A stretch of DNA of 64,000 nt from Chryseobacterium oranimense (GCF_025244725.1 NZ_CP104203.1:2852001-2916000); one strand, 5' to 3'. Positions 36,841-46,937 are shown, numbered from the stretch's first letter. Numbers and translations: made by a program. The notes: generated by a model from the sequence alone, not told the origin.

Positions 36841-37605
36841 CTATTTTACAATGACCGTAACTCCCCTTTCTTCCAACGCAGATTGATCTTCCTCCCCAAT
36901 CCCGTTATCCGTAATCAGATAATCTACTTTATCCAGAGAAGCGATCTTTCCAAAGCCTTTTTTATTCAGTTTTGAAGAATCAGCAAGAATGACCACCTTT
37001 TCAGAACATTCTATCATAAGCTGATTCAGATGAGCCTCTGCAGCATTGGAAGTACTGATCCCGAATTCAATATCAATCCCATCCACACCCAGGAAAAGCT
37101 TATTGCACGAAAACTGCTTGAGGATCCCCTCAGAAATGGAACCTACAATAGACGTTGAGCTCTTTCGGACTTCACCTCCTAACTGTATGATATTAATATT
37201 AGGATTATTGCACAGCTCTATAGCCACTCTTAAAGAAGAAGTCAGAACCGTAAGCGGGCCAAAGTTTACCAGCATTCTGGCAAGATAATGCATCGTTGTT
37301 CCGGAAGCGAGAATAATACAGTCATTCTCCTGGATAAGCTCCAGAGCACTTTTTGCTATATTCTGTTTCGCTTCTACGTTAATGTTTTCTTTTTCGTCCA
37401 CGTTTCTTTCATAGGCGTATCTTACATGCTTGCTCGCACCTCCGTGATTACGGAAAAGCAGTCCCAGGCTTTCGAGATAATTCAGATCCTTTCGGACCGT
37501 AACTGACGAAACATTGAATTTCTCGCACAGATCCTGCACAAGAACATGTCCCTTTTCATCCAGCTCTTTTAATATATCATTATGCCTTGGTATTAACTTT
37601 TCCAT
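36841..37605 (-). CDS. glpR: DeoR/GlpR-family transcriptional repressor (254 aa)
   Basis: N-terminal DeoR helix-turn-helix (RHNDILKELDEKGHVLVQDLCEKFNVSSVTVRKDLNYLESLGLL) followed by a sugar-phosphate-sensing domain (LASGTTMHYLARML, LFLGVDGIDIEFGISTSNAAEAHLNQ, VVILADSSKLNKKGFGKIASL). It is divergent from glpD, and tandem GlpR-like half-sites lie at the glpD start, so glycerol-3-phosphate-responsive repression of the glp operon is the likely role. Confidence 0.88.
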   Translation of the reverse strand: MEKLIPRHNDILKELDEKGHVLVQDLCEKFNVSSVTVRKDLNYLESLGLLFRNHGGASKHVRYAYERNVDEKENINVEAKQNIAKSALELIQENDCIILASGTTMHYLARMLVNFGPLTVLTSSLRVAIELCNNPNINIIQLGGEVRKSSTSIVGSISEGILKQFSCNKLFLGVDGIDIEFGISTSNAAEAHLNQLMIECSEKVVILADSSKLNKKGFGKIASLDKVDYLITDNGIGEEDQSALEERGVTVIVK

Positions 37606-37689
37606 TCTGATTCTTTCATCAAAAATACCATTTTTTTTCGAGACTGTTAAAATTTCATTTATTTTCTTTTTAGTTTCATTTTTAATTTA

Positions 37690-37720
37690 TACATTTGAAA
37701 ACGAAACATAAACGAAACAT
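37690..37720 (+). promoter_or_regulatory. glpD promoter with tandem 11-bp operators
   Basis: TACATTTG (37690-37697) is an exact -7 box. Directly behind it AAACGAAACAT occurs twice with no gap (37699-37709 and 37710-37720), ending two bases before the glpD ATG. The repeat unit resembles the AACGAACATT half of the E. coli GlpR operator. Related inverted strings (TTTCATTT, GTTTCATTT) lie upstream at about 37653 and 37673. Repressor bound here would cover the transcription start. Confidence 0.65.
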
Positions 37721-37722
37721 TT

Positions 37723-39321
37723 ATGAAACGAAACGAAGAAATAAGTAAATTAACAAACATTCAGGAATGGGACTTCATCGTGATTGGTGGTGGCGCCAGC
37801 GGTTTAGGATCAGCCTTGGATGCAACCAGCAGAGGATTCAAAACCCTTCTTCTGGAATCACACGATTTCGCAAAAGCAACATCCAGCCGAAGCACCAAAC
37901 TGGTACACGGCGGTGTAAGATACCTTGCCCAGGGAGATGTAGGCCTTGTAAAAGAGGCATTGAAAGAAAGAGGGCTTCTTGCTCAAAATGCAGCCCATGT
38001 AGTGAAAAACCAGTCATTCATTATCCCCAACTATACATGGTGGGGAGGAATCTACTATAAAATAGGACTCTCTGTTTATGATTTCCTTGCAGGAAAACTA
38101 AGCCTTGGTAAAACAAAATACATCAGTAAGGCTAAAACCGTTGAAAAGCTTCCGACCATTGAACAGCATAATCTCGCAAGCGGTGTGGTATATCAGGACG
38201 GGCAGTTCGACGATGCACGGTTAGCCATTAATTTAACCCAGACTCTTATAGAAAAAGGAGGCAGTGCTGTTAATTACATGAAAGTAACCGGACTCCTGAA
38301 AAATGATTCCGGAAAAATAAACGGGGTAAAAGCAGAAGACCAGTTCTCCGGCCAGCAGTATGAGCTGCGCGCAAAAGCTGTGATCAATGCAACAGGTGTA
38401 TTCACCAATGATATTCTGAATATGAATAATCCTAAGCATGGTAAATTTGTTGTCCCAAGTCAGGGCATTCACCTGGTTTTAGATAAATCTTTCCTTAAAA
38501 GTGATGATGCCATTATGATTCCGAAAACTTCTGACGGCAGGGTTCTTTTTGTCGTTCCGTGGCATGACAGGGCATTAGTAGGAACAACAGACACCCTTTT
38601 GGAAAACCCAAGCTTTGAACCACATGCTTTGGAATCCGAAATCAGTTTCGTTTTAAATACAGCCAGACAGTATTTAGCTAAAAAGCCAACACGAGAAGAT
38701 GTAAAATCTATGTTTGCAGGCCTAAGGCCGCTTGCCGCTCCAAAAGAAGGAGGTAAAAGCACCAAGGAAGTTTCCCGAAGCCACAAGGTCATTGCTTCCG
38801 ATACCGGATTAGTTTCCATCATTGGAGGAAAATGGACTACTTATCGTAAAATGGCAGAGGACACCATTGATAAGGCGGTAGAAATTCTTCATTTAAACGG
38901 GGGACCTTCTCAAACGGAAAACCTTTCCATTCACGGTAACATGAAAGCTGAGCTTGTAGACCGCACCAGCCATCTTTACGTGTATGGATCAGATATTCCG
39001 GCTATAAAATCATTGCAGAGCAGTGATCCTCAATATTCCCAAAAGATCCATCCGGACCATGCCTTTACTATTGCAGAAGCAGTCTGGGCTATAAGACATG
39101 AGATGGCAGAAACTATAGAAGATATTCTCGCCCGAAGAGTACGCCTGTTATTCTTAGATGCAAGAGCTGCGATTGACAGTGCACACACCATCGCACAACT
39201 CATCGCCAAAGAAAAAGGACATTCTCAGGAATGGGCCAGTGCCCAGGAAAAAGAATTTATTGAACTGGCAAAAGGATATTTGCTAACACCTTACACTCCC
39301 AAAACTATTACTCATAACTAA
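37723..39321 (+). CDS. glpD: FAD-dependent glycerol-3-phosphate dehydrogenase (532 aa)
   Basis: Oxidises glycerol-3-phosphate to dihydroxyacetone phosphate and passes electrons to the quinone pool at the membrane. The dinucleotide-binding motif [15 protein letters not shown] is near residue 20, followed by [17 protein letters not shown], a DAO-type signature. Substrate region [20 protein letters not shown] and [18 protein letters not shown] match the family. The start codon sits directly after the tandem operators. First gene of glpD-glpK-glpF-OM barrel. Confidence 0.96.
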   Translation: MKRNEEISKLTNIQEWDFIVIGGGASGLGSALDATSRGFKTLLLESHDFAKATSSRSTKLVHGGVRYLAQGDVGLVKEALKERGLLAQNAAHVVKNQSFIIPNYTWWGGIYYKIGLSVYDFLAGKLSLGKTKYISKAKTVEKLPTIEQHNLASGVVYQDGQFDDARLAINLTQTLIEKGGSAVNYMKVTGLLKNDSGKINGVKAEDQFSGQQYELRAKAVINATGVFTNDILNMNNPKHGKFVVPSQGIHLVLDKSFLKSDDAIMIPKTSDGRVLFVVPWHDRALVGTTDTLLENPSFEPHALESEISFVLNTARQYLAKKPTREDVKSMFAGLRPLAAPKEGGKSTKEVSRSHKVIASDTGLVSIIGGKWTTYRKMAEDTIDKAVEILHLNGGPSQTENLSIHGNMKAELVDRTSHLYVYGSDIPAIKSLQSSDPQYSQKIHPDHAFTIAEAVWAIRHEMAETIEDILARRVRLLFLDARAAIDSAHTIAQLIAKEKGHSQEWASAQEKEFIELAKGYLLTPYTPKTITHN

Positions 39322-39331
39322 AATTTGCAGT

Positions 39332-40828
39332 ATGAAGGAAAAACTGATTCTCGCTCTGGACCAGGGGACCACATCCTCCAGAGCCATTTTATTCAACCAC
39401 AGCGGAGCTATAGAATATATCTCCCAGAGAAATTTTGAACAGATCTTCCCTACTCCCGGGTGGGTAGAGCATGATCCCAACGAAATATGGTCATCCCAGA
39501 TATCTGTGGCTGCCGAAATTATCGCCAAAGCAGGAATTTCCGGATTGGAAGTAGCCGCTATCGGGATCACCAACCAACGTGAAACAACAGTTGTTTGGGA
39601 CAGGGAAACCGGAGAGCCTATCTACAATGCCATTGTCTGGCAGGACAGGAGAACCGCAAAATACTGTGATGAATTAAAAGAACAAGGTCACGCTGAAAAA
39701 ATCAAAGAGAAAACCGGACTTGTCCTTGACGCTTATTTTTCTGCAACCAAGTTAAAATGGATTCTGGACAACGTAGAAGGCGCGAGAGAAAAAGCAGCAG
39801 AAGGAAAAATATGTTTCGGAACTGTCGATACATGGCTGGTATGGAAACTTACCCGTGGAAAGATGTTCATCACCGATGTTTCCAATGCCAGCAGAACCAT
39901 GCTTCTCAACATTCATACCCTTGAATGGGATCAGGATCTTCTGGATTTATTTGACATTCCGAGATCTGTACTTCCTGAAGTAAAACAAAGCAGTGAGATC
40001 TACGGAGAAACAGCAACCACTTTATTTTCTACCAAAATTCCAATTGCAGGAATTGCAGGAGATCAGCAGGCTGCTTTATTCGGACAAATGTGTATCACTC
40101 CCGGAATGGTAAAAAATACTTACGGAACAGGATGCTTTTTATTAATGAATACAGGAAAAGAAGCTGTTTCTTCTAAAAACAACCTTCTGACTACTGTTGC
40201 ATGGAAAATTAACGGAGAAGTAAATTATGCACTGGAAGGAAGCGTATTTGTAGGCGGAGCAGCCATACAGTGGCTGAGAGATGGCCTTAAGCTTATCCAT
40301 TCATCAGAAGAAGTGAATGATCTTGCCGCAAGTGTTGAAGATAACGGAGGCGTTTATTTTGTACCTGCATTAACAGGACTTGGCGCTCCTTACTGGGATC
40401 AGTATGCCAGAGGAACTATTGTTGGAGTAACCCGCGGAACCACCAACGGACATATCGCAAGAGCCACTCTGGAAGGAATTGCATTCCAGGTATATGATAT
40501 TGTAAAATCTATGGAAGCAGATTCCGGAAGACCAAGTCTTGAACTGAGAGTAGACGGAGGTGCCTCTGCAAGTGATCTTCTGATGCAGATACAGTCAGAT
40601 CTCTTCGGGTTTAAAATCACGAGACCAAAAACACTTGAGACCACAGCTTTAGGAGCAGCTTATCTTGCAGGTTTAGCTGTCGGATACTGGAAAGACATCA
40701 ACGAGATCCAGTCTCAATGGGTTGTGGATGAGGATTTCCACCCAAAAGTAGACAAAGAAAAAGCAGATAAGATGATCCATTTCTGGAATAAGGCAGTAAA
40801 GCGTTCACAAAGCTGGATCGAAGATTAA
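39332..40828 (+). CDS. glpK: glycerol kinase (498 aa)
   Basis: Phosphorylates glycerol to glycerol-3-phosphate with ATP. FGGY-fold: [14 protein letters not shown] at the start, GVTNQRET-like [32 protein letters not shown], and [29 protein letters not shown] in the ATP site. Full length. Starts 10 bases after glpD; the leader TTTGCAGT before its ATG resembles an internal leaderless start. Confidence 0.98.
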   Translation: MKEKLILALDQGTTSSRAILFNHSGAIEYISQRNFEQIFPTPGWVEHDPNEIWSSQISVAAEIIAKAGISGLEVAAIGITNQRETTVVWDRETGEPIYNAIVWQDRRTAKYCDELKEQGHAEKIKEKTGLVLDAYFSATKLKWILDNVEGAREKAAEGKICFGTVDTWLVWKLTRGKMFITDVSNASRTMLLNIHTLEWDQDLLDLFDIPRSVLPEVKQSSEIYGETATTLFSTKIPIAGIAGDQQAALFGQMCITPGMVKNTYGTGCFLLMNTGKEAVSSKNNLLTTVAWKINGEVNYALEGSVFVGGAAIQWLRDGLKLIHSSEEVNDLAASVEDNGGVYFVPALTGLGAPYWDQYARGTIVGVTRGTTNGHIARATLEGIAFQVYDIVKSMEADSGRPSLELRVDGGASASDLLMQIQSDLFGFKITRPKTLETTALGAAYLAGLAVGYWKDINEIQSQWVVDEDFHPKVDKEKADKMIHFWNKAVKRSQSWIED

Positions 40829-40852
40829 ATTCTAACTTAAAAAAAACTACTC

Positions 40853-41584
40853 ATGACCCCATTTACCGCAGAACTTATAGGAACCATGCTTCTTATATTA
40901 TTAGGCAACGGCGTTGTAGCCAATGTTGTTTTAAAAGATACTAAAGGAAACAACTCAGGATGGATCGTCATTACGACGGCCTGGGCGTTGGCTGTTTTCG
41001 TAGGCGTTACCGTGGCAGGCCCGGCAAGTGGGGCCCACCTGAATCCAGCCGTGACCATCGGACTGGCTGCCGCAGGAAAATTTTCATGGGACCTTGTTCC
41101 CACTTATATTGCAGCGCAGATGCTTGGCGGAATGCTTGGCGCCTTCCTGGTCTGGCTGTTTAACAAAGACCATTTCGCAATTACAGAGGATGAGGGTGCC
41201 AAACTTGCATGTTTCAGTACCGGACCGGCTATCAGGAATACATTTTCAAACCTGATCAGTGAGATCATTGGTACGTTTGTACTCGTGTTTGTGATATTTC
41301 ACTTCTCAGATCCAAGCATTTCTCTGAATGCTGATCCGACTGCCAAAGTGGGACTAGGTTCTGTGGGAGCGCTTCCGGTTACTCTACTGGTTTGGGCTAT
41401 CGGTTTATCTCTTGGCGGAACTACGGGCTATGCCATCAACCCTGCAAGAGACCTGGCACCAAGAATCATGCATGCCATACTTCCTGTAAAAGGCAGCAGT
41501 GACTGGGGCTATGCCTGGATTCCTATAGCAGGCCCTATTCTTGGCGCTGTGATTGCAGCCGTTCTTTTTGGAATAATACATTAA
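40853..41584 (+). CDS. glpF: MIP-family glycerol facilitator (aquaglyceroporin), 243 aa
   Basis: Six-TM channel with both half-helix NPA motifs: HLNPAVTIG (about residue 65) and AINPARDLAPR (about 198). The Asp after NPAR marks the glycerol-conducting (GlpF) branch rather than strict water channels. Inner membrane. Lies 24 bases after glpK in the same operon. Confidence 0.95.
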   Translation: MTPFTAELIGTMLLILLGNGVVANVVLKDTKGNNSGWIVITTAWALAVFVGVTVAGPASGAHLNPAVTIGLAAAGKFSWDLVPTYIAAQMLGGMLGAFLVWLFNKDHFAITEDEGAKLACFSTGPAIRNTFSNLISEIIGTFVLVFVIFHFSDPSISLNADPTAKVGLGSVGALPVTLLVWAIGLSLGGTTGYAINPARDLAPRIMHAILPVKGSSDWGYAWIPIAGPILGAVIAAVLFGIIH

Positions 41585-41593
41585 AAATACCCG

Positions 41594-42394
41594 ATGAAAA
41601 TTTTAAAAATTGTATGCCTGATGATTTTGGGCACAGGAAAGCTATTCTCTCAGGAGAACCAGGAAGCTAAGGAAAACAACAGGCTGGATTTCACAGTCAA
41701 TCTTCAGAACAACCACCTTTGGAGAGGACTGATTATCACAGACAAACCAGTGGTAATGGGAAATCTTTCTTACGCTTTGGACGCTGAAAAGAAATGGAAA
41801 ATTGGTATCTGGGGTGCCTCGGCATTAGCTGACGATAAAGATGGCACTCATTACAAAGAGATCAACTATTACATCCAATACTCTCATAACCGTTTTTATA
41901 TTGGCCTGTGGGATCTATATAATTCAAGGAACATTAATACGGCTGTAGCTGCGGATGATATTTTCAGTTATTCACAAAGAAGAACTGCACACATCATTGA
42001 CCTTAGAACCAATTATACTTTCGGGCCATCATTCCCGCTTAATATTGAAGCTGATATTATGCTGTATGGCGGTGCCAACGCCGGTGAAGTGGTATTGGAA
42101 CCTGACGGAAGCTACAAAAAGAATAAGTACTCCACGTATGTCCAGGCAAGTTACCCGGTAATTGCAGGTCAGAAAGTAAATCTGGACGCTTTTGTAGGCG
42201 CTGGGTTTGCCCTCAACGACAGCCGCTTTCTCTATGGAAACGGAAACAATAATTTTGATATTGTGAATGTCGGGCTAAAAGCCAGTAAGACCTTAAAAAT
42301 TACAGATCATTACAGCCTGCCGGTTGCTATGATGGCTATGTGGAATCCTTCCAATAAATATGCAAGGATTCAGCTGGCCGCAACAGTATTTTAA
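41594..42394 (+). CDS. outer membrane beta-barrel protein at the end of the glp operon (266 aa)
   Basis: Signal peptide (residues 1-20, ending KLFSQE), then about 12 amphipathic strands with the typical aromatic girdles and a final strand YARIQLAATVF ending in Phe, a good C-terminal signal for outer membrane insertion. LDFTVNLQNNHLWRGLIITDKPVVMGNLSY near the N terminus resembles the group of uncharacterised barrels annotated as Gcw_chp. Starts 9 bases after glpF and is followed by the operon terminator, so an outer membrane pore for glycerol or glycerol phosphodiesters is plausible. That is inferred from context. Confidence 0.75.
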   Translation: MKILKIVCLMILGTGKLFSQENQEAKENNRLDFTVNLQNNHLWRGLIITDKPVVMGNLSYALDAEKKWKIGIWGASALADDKDGTHYKEINYYIQYSHNRFYIGLWDLYNSRNINTAVAADDIFSYSQRRTAHIIDLRTNYTFGPSFPLNIEADIMLYGGANAGEVVLEPDGSYKKNKYSTYVQASYPVIAGQKVNLDAFVGAGFALNDSRFLYGNGNNNFDIVNVGLKASKTLKITDHYSLPVAMMAMWNPSNKYARIQLAATVF

Positions 42395-42417
42395 AGCGAA
42401 TTTAACTCAATTATACA

Positions 42418-42446
42418 AAGACCACTTCATCCGGAGTGGTTTTTTA
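42418..42446 (+). terminator. terminator of the glp operon
   Basis: ACCACTTC, loop ATCC and GGAGTGGT (42421-42428, 42433-42440) with one G-U pair, followed by TTTTTT. Confidence 0.85.
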
Positions 42447-42702
42447 CTGATTAGAACGTTTAACACTTAAGAACACTTTAGTTTAAAAGTTTTATCATCT
42501 TGAAAACAGTAAGATCACATAAGTTGAAAATTGAAGATTTTATAAAACTTAAGTGTATTTCATATGTGCAATATATTTAACTTAAAAAACTAAAGTGTTT
42601 TTAAAAACTTTTGTGCCTTTTGCATTAAAAAGAAACACAAAATGATCTATACAACCATCGAATCACCGGGTTTTTACGGTTTAGTTTTTGCGAAAATCTT
42701 AT
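42447..42702. repeat. intergenic region with four ACACTTWAG motifs
   Basis: Two direct copies (AACACTTAAG at 42462-42471, AACACTTTAG at 42472-42481) are followed by two inverted copies (CTTAAGTGT at 42548-42556, CTAAAGTGTT at 42590-42599). AACACTTTAGTTT and AAACTAAAGTGTT are perfect 13-base inverted partners, 102 bases apart. Then TTTTGTGCCTTTTGC, a string common in Bacteroidota intergenic DNA. No gene is seen. Confidence 0.6.
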
Positions 42703-42710
42703 TACTTTTG
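42703..42710 (+). promoter_or_regulatory. -7 box for the three-gene secreted-protein operon
   Basis: TACTTTTG, exact TAnnTTTG, 11 bases before the ATG at 42722. The leader would be only a few bases long. Confidence 0.5.
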
Positions 42711-42721
42711 AAAAAAAATAT

Positions 42722-43141
42722 ATGAAAAATATTTTCAGCCTAGTGATCTTCTGCATCAGTATTTTGTCTTTTGCACAAACAAAAACTCCTTTTACCGGAT
42801 ACAGAAGTTTTGATATTGTTCAGGGATACAGCGGATCCGGAACTCCTCATTATTATCTTGAGGTAAAGAAAAACGGAGATGTACATTTCGGGTATGTTCA
42901 GGTAAACCAGGCAGACCAGACTGAAACCACAGAGAAAATGAATGCCGGAAAATATAATCCAAAAGTAATGAAGGTAGTCTTCAAAAAGTACAAAGAGACT
43001 TTTTACGTAAAATTTGACAAGAATAAGATCTACCTGACCGATAAGGATGGAAATATCCAAAAATCCGAAGACTGCTGCTCCAGTATGGAAAGCGCCACTC
43101 AAGATATCTGTATCTGCGAAAGTGAACTCTATCAACGATGA
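42722..43141 (+). CDS. secreted protein of unknown function (139 aa)
   Basis: Signal peptide at residues 1-19 (ISILSFAQT). The mature part has alternating beta-like strands (HYYLEVKKNGDVHFGYVQV, MKVVFKKYKETFYVKFDKNKIYL) and ends in a Cys-rich segment (EDCCSSMESATQDICICES). No family recognised. Its stop overlaps the next start by four bases (ATGA), so the two proteins are probably made together. Confidence 0.7.
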   Translation: MKNIFSLVIFCISILSFAQTKTPFTGYRSFDIVQGYSGSGTPHYYLEVKKNGDVHFGYVQVNQADQTETTEKMNAGKYNPKVMKVVFKKYKETFYVKFDKNKIYLTDKDGNIQKSEDCCSSMESATQDICICESELYQR

Positions 43142-44109
43142 AAGTACTAAAAATTCTGCTCATTCTCTTTATTTTAGCCTCATGCAGCCGGAAAGAGAAG
43201 CATCCTTATACTTTCTATTACTGGAAAACCCATCTTAAGCTGGATCAGAAAGAAAAAAAAGTACTGGATCAGGCGTCAGTTCCTTATCTGTACACCAGAT
43301 TTTTCGACATAGACAAATCCGTCGGAAAATTCCAGCCGGTAGCTGCCATTACCCGGGACAACAGTTTCAGGACCGATAAACAAATTGTGCCTACTGTTTT
43401 CATTACCAATCAGTCTATGTATCATATTTCAGCTGAGGAAATCAGGTTCCTTGCAAAAAACGTTCATGATCTGGTTCAAAAAAAAGCCACGGAATACCAT
43501 TTGAAGATAAGTAATGAAATTCAGATCGACTGTGACTGGACGGCAGGAACACGGGACGATTATTTTAAATTCCTGAAGGAGCTGAAGAAGGTTTCAGGAA
43601 AAGAAATTACCTGTACCCTGCGGCTTCATCAGGTTAAAGATAAAAACGAAACGGGAATTCCGCCTGTAGAAAAAGTTTACCTGATGTGCTACTCCACTTC
43701 ATCCCCACTTGAAAGATCCAGCAAAAACTCTATCCTGGATATAACCGTTTTAAAAAATTATCTTTCCAGGCTGGAGGATTATCCGATAAAAAACATGGAG
43801 GTGGCTTTACCGATTTATTCCTGGGGAATTGTTACCAATCATCTTGAAAAGCATAAATTAATTAATGCTTTATCCAAAAAAGATTTGAAAAATCCCGGGT
43901 TTAAAAGAATCTCTGATAACGAAGTCGAAATCATCAAAGACGGCTTTTACTTCGGGAGCTTCCTGAGCAAAGGTTTCAGGATCAGGGCTGAAGAAATATC
44001 GGATAACCAGCTGCAGGATGTTACCCGTTTCCTTGAGAAAAAAATACCACATTTTAATATAATTTATTATCAATTAGATAGTAAATTTGTAAGTAACAGA
44101 ATTTTTTAA
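43138..44109 (+). CDS. lipoprotein with TIM-barrel-like region, unknown function (323 aa)
   Basis: Lipoprotein signal with lipobox ILASC at residue ~16. The body has alternating strands and helices: IQIDCDWTAGTRDDYFKFLKELKK, ITCTLRLHQVK, KVYLMCYSTS and MEVALPIYSWG, in the order of beta strands in a glycoside-hydrolase-type TIM barrel. The Asp in IDCDW and the later MCYS are where such barrels keep functional residues. Not assigned to a named family. Translationally coupled to the small protein upstream, and 84 bases ahead of the 907-residue secreted protein. Confidence 0.65.
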   Translation: MKVLKILLILFILASCSRKEKHPYTFYYWKTHLKLDQKEKKVLDQASVPYLYTRFFDIDKSVGKFQPVAAITRDNSFRTDKQIVPTVFITNQSMYHISAEEIRFLAKNVHDLVQKKATEYHLKISNEIQIDCDWTAGTRDDYFKFLKELKKVSGKEITCTLRLHQVKDKNETGIPPVEKVYLMCYSTSSPLERSSKNSILDITVLKNYLSRLEDYPIKNMEVALPIYSWGIVTNHLEKHKLINALSKKDLKNPGFKRISDNEVEIIKDGFYFGSFLSKGFRIRAEEISDNQLQDVTRFLEKKIPHFNIIYYQLDSKFVSNRIF

Positions 44110-44193
44110 AGCCACATCGTCCGGCTAAGCAACTGCCAGAATTTAAGTTTTACCGGAATTCATTTATAAAAACTAAAAACACCTATCAACTAT

Positions 44194-46917
44194 ATGAAAA
44201 AGTACATTCTTTCATTGGCGGTTTTATCGCTTTTCTATACAAAATCTGACGCCTGCGCGTGGTCGGATCCTGATTACGAATATTTCAACCTGTTTACCCA
44301 AAGCATCATTAAGGATAAATCTTATCTTCCTTTCCTTCTTACCTATTCAAACAGGTTTTATGGCGACTATAAAGGAATGCAGATTCCGGATGATAATATA
44401 GAAACCTGGAAAAAGTTTTTCAATAACCAACTGAATTATGCGGAAACAGAGAATCTGGTGTACAAAATCAGCATGAATGACCTGAACGCATTGAAAAACG
44501 GAGCACCAACCAATCCATTGCTGCAGAAACTGGGTACCGGATTCTATCAAAAATACAGGGAAGGCATTGATTATTTAATTGAAGCCAAATATCTGGAGCC
44601 TTATATGAGCATCAACTATGTGGAAAGTAAGGACTCATTTTACAGCAATGGTCCTTCAAACAATGTGAATGCCACTTCCATTGATTATGCTAAAACAGTA
44701 AATGCCCTGACTTCTTTATATAATGCAACAAGAAATCCTGAAATCAAGCAACGTTACGGATATCAGCTGGTACGTTTCAATCATTATACGAGAAATTATG
44801 ATGCAGCCCTGGAAGCTTTCAAAACTTATATAGAACCTGTCAAACTAAAAGGAACAGTCTATTTTATGGCACTGGACCAGCTTGCGGGTGCCCAGAGAGG
44901 GAAATCAATGAATGCGGATGCCAACTGGAACTTTTTCCAGGTATTTATGCACAGCAAGGACCGTAAGGAATCTGCTTTTGTCTCAATGAAACTTTCGGAT
45001 ACGGCTTCTTTCAGCAATATTATGAAACGGGCCGGCACCAATGATGAGAAAAATATGGCTTATTTCTTACTGGGCTATGAAGGCTTTAATAATCCAATTC
45101 CTATCATGGAAAAGATGTACGACATCAATCCTGATTCTGAGATCCTGAAAGTAATGGCAGTAAGAAGCATCAACGAGCTGGAAAGAAGCTATCTACCAAT
45201 TTATTATTATACATCTGATGCTGCAGACAACGTGTACATACAGAGAGGAAATACGGATGATCATGACAAAACCGTCACTGGCACTAAATCTGAACCTGCA
45301 GAAGTAAAAAAAGAAGAGAAGCTTTCATTCTGGCAAAAGATCGTAAGATTCTTTAAAAACCTTTTCGGAGGATCGAAATCTGAAAGTAAGAACGGAGATA
45401 AAAATGATCAGAGCGACGATGAATTACTGAACAATCCGGACAGGATCCCTTTCTACACCAAAACAGGTTATGGATATGATGAAAAGACCCAGGACTACCT
45501 GAACGACCTTGAAAAATTTACAGAGAAAACCAAAAAAGTATCTAAGGATGAATACTGGCAGATCGCCGATGCTTATCTGAAGTTTCTGAAAAAAGACTAT
45601 AAAGCAAGTTCTGAAGTTCTGGAAGACATTAAAACAACAAACCCGGAATATCTGGAAGAGATCAAAAGAATGAAGGTTCTGAATGATATTGTTTCGCATC
45701 CTAAGATTGACGCGGAATACGAAGATCATTTAATGAAAGATTATGCTGATTATTTCATTAAAAAAGAAGTAAAAAAAGACAGCACGAATACGGATTACGA
45801 TTATTATGGTGAAACTCCGTCTACAGCAGACTTCCTGAAAGATGTTCTCGCCAACCGTTACTTCCTCCAGGGTGAGGACGGAAAATCGTTCCTGATGAAC
45901 AACAAGCTTTCGGATCTTCAGTATAACCCGAATTCAAGCCTGGTAAAAAGTGTTGAGGACTTTTACAAAAAACCGAATAAAACCCAGTTTGAACAACAAA
46001 TCATCGCCAAAAACATGGACAATGTAGGAAATATTGATGCGTTCTTCAGCATGATCTATGGAGACAGGGCCATGAAGCTGGCGGATTTTGAAAAAGCTAA
46101 ATCGTATTATGAAAAAGCCCAGGGATTTGCAGGAATTCCACGGATGAATTATGACTGGACCGATAAAGGGGAAAAAATAACTCCGAAACAATATGCAGCC
46201 GGTGAATATAATGGATTCAGGGATATTTCGAATCTTGTTTTCGGGCATAATGTATGGGAAAGTTTCGGAAGCCCGGAAACTGAAAGTATGGAAGCCGAAG
46301 ATTACTCTGTATTCCCTTTCATTAAAAGCAGTATGAATAAACTGGAACTGGCAGATGCCCTGATCCAGCTTAAAAAGATCAGTAATGGAACGGATGAAAA
46401 AGCCGCTGCAGCCAGCCAGCTGATTGGAAATCTACTGTACAACACTTCAAGCCTGGGATATTATCGCCAGCTTTTCGTGATGGATATTGATAACAGCAAC
46501 GGAGGAAAGTATGATTTCTGGAATACGGACCGAAAAAATCCTTACAAGTATTATTATAAGAATTTTCTTGATACAACTTATATTGAACCAGATAATTTTG
46601 ATCTGGCCATTAATTATTATCAAAAAACACTGAAGCTTTCAAAAAACAAGGAGCAGAGAGCGAGAGTTCTTTTCCAGATGGCCAGTGCAGAACAAGGAAA
46701 GTATTACCAGTATGAAGCTAAAAATGCCTCTCAGATAAGCTACTCGGATCCTCAGTACTCTGAAAAGGAACAGGCCCATCAGGCTGAACTGGACAATATC
46801 AGAAATCAGAAATACAGAACTTATTTTGCCCAGCTGAAATCTCAGTATGCGGATACTGAAACGATGAAGGGACTGTCCGGAAGCTGCAGCTATTTCGGAT
46901 ACTTTCTGAGAAAATAA
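44194..46917 (+). CDS. large secreted alpha-helical protein of unknown function (907 aa)
   Basis: Signal peptide (residues 1-20, ending KSDACAW). The mature protein is mostly helical with tetratricopeptide-like stretches: RYGYQLVRFNHYTRNYDAALEAFKTYIEP, GDRAMKLADFEKAKSYYEKAQGF, DLAINYYQKTLKLSKNKEQRARVLFQMASAEQGKYY. A charged, low-complexity linker lies at about 350-415 and includes a hydrophobic bit, FWQKIVRFFKNLFGG. It ends with a Cys-containing SGSCSYFGYFLRK. Probably a periplasmic or surface scaffold, last gene of a three-gene secreted operon. I do not recognise a named family. Confidence 0.7.
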   Translation: MKKYILSLAVLSLFYTKSDACAWSDPDYEYFNLFTQSIIKDKSYLPFLLTYSNRFYGDYKGMQIPDDNIETWKKFFNNQLNYAETENLVYKISMNDLNALKNGAPTNPLLQKLGTGFYQKYREGIDYLIEAKYLEPYMSINYVESKDSFYSNGPSNNVNATSIDYAKTVNALTSLYNATRNPEIKQRYGYQLVRFNHYTRNYDAALEAFKTYIEPVKLKGTVYFMALDQLAGAQRGKSMNADANWNFFQVFMHSKDRKESAFVSMKLSDTASFSNIMKRAGTNDEKNMAYFLLGYEGFNNPIPIMEKMYDINPDSEILKVMAVRSINELERSYLPIYYYTSDAADNVYIQRGNTDDHDKTVTGTKSEPAEVKKEEKLSFWQKIVRFFKNLFGGSKSESKNGDKNDQSDDELLNNPDRIPFYTKTGYGYDEKTQDYLNDLEKFTEKTKKVSKDEYWQIADAYLKFLKKDYKASSEVLEDIKTTNPEYLEEIKRMKVLNDIVSHPKIDAEYEDHLMKDYADYFIKKEVKKDSTNTDYDYYGETPSTADFLKDVLANRYFLQGEDGKSFLMNNKLSDLQYNPNSSLVKSVEDFYKKPNKTQFEQQIIAKNMDNVGNIDAFFSMIYGDRAMKLADFEKAKSYYEKAQGFAGIPRMNYDWTDKGEKITPKQYAAGEYNGFRDISNLVFGHNVWESFGSPETESMEAEDYSVFPFIKSSMNKLELADALIQLKKISNGTDEKAAAASQLIGNLLYNTSSLGYYRQLFVMDIDNSNGGKYDFWNTDRKNPYKYYYKNFLDTTYIEPDNFDLAINYYQKTLKLSKNKEQRARVLFQMASAEQGKYYQYEAKNASQISYSDPQYSEKEQAHQAELDNIRNQKYRTYFAQLKSQYADTETMKGLSGSCSYFGYFLRK

Positions 46918-46937
46918 TCAGGTATTTGTTTATATAT

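Noticed and set aside
42740-43135. 131-codon frame antisense to the small secreted-protein gene
   Set aside because: The plus-strand frame has a signal peptide, a -7 box and ATGA coupling to its neighbour; the antisense frame has none of these.
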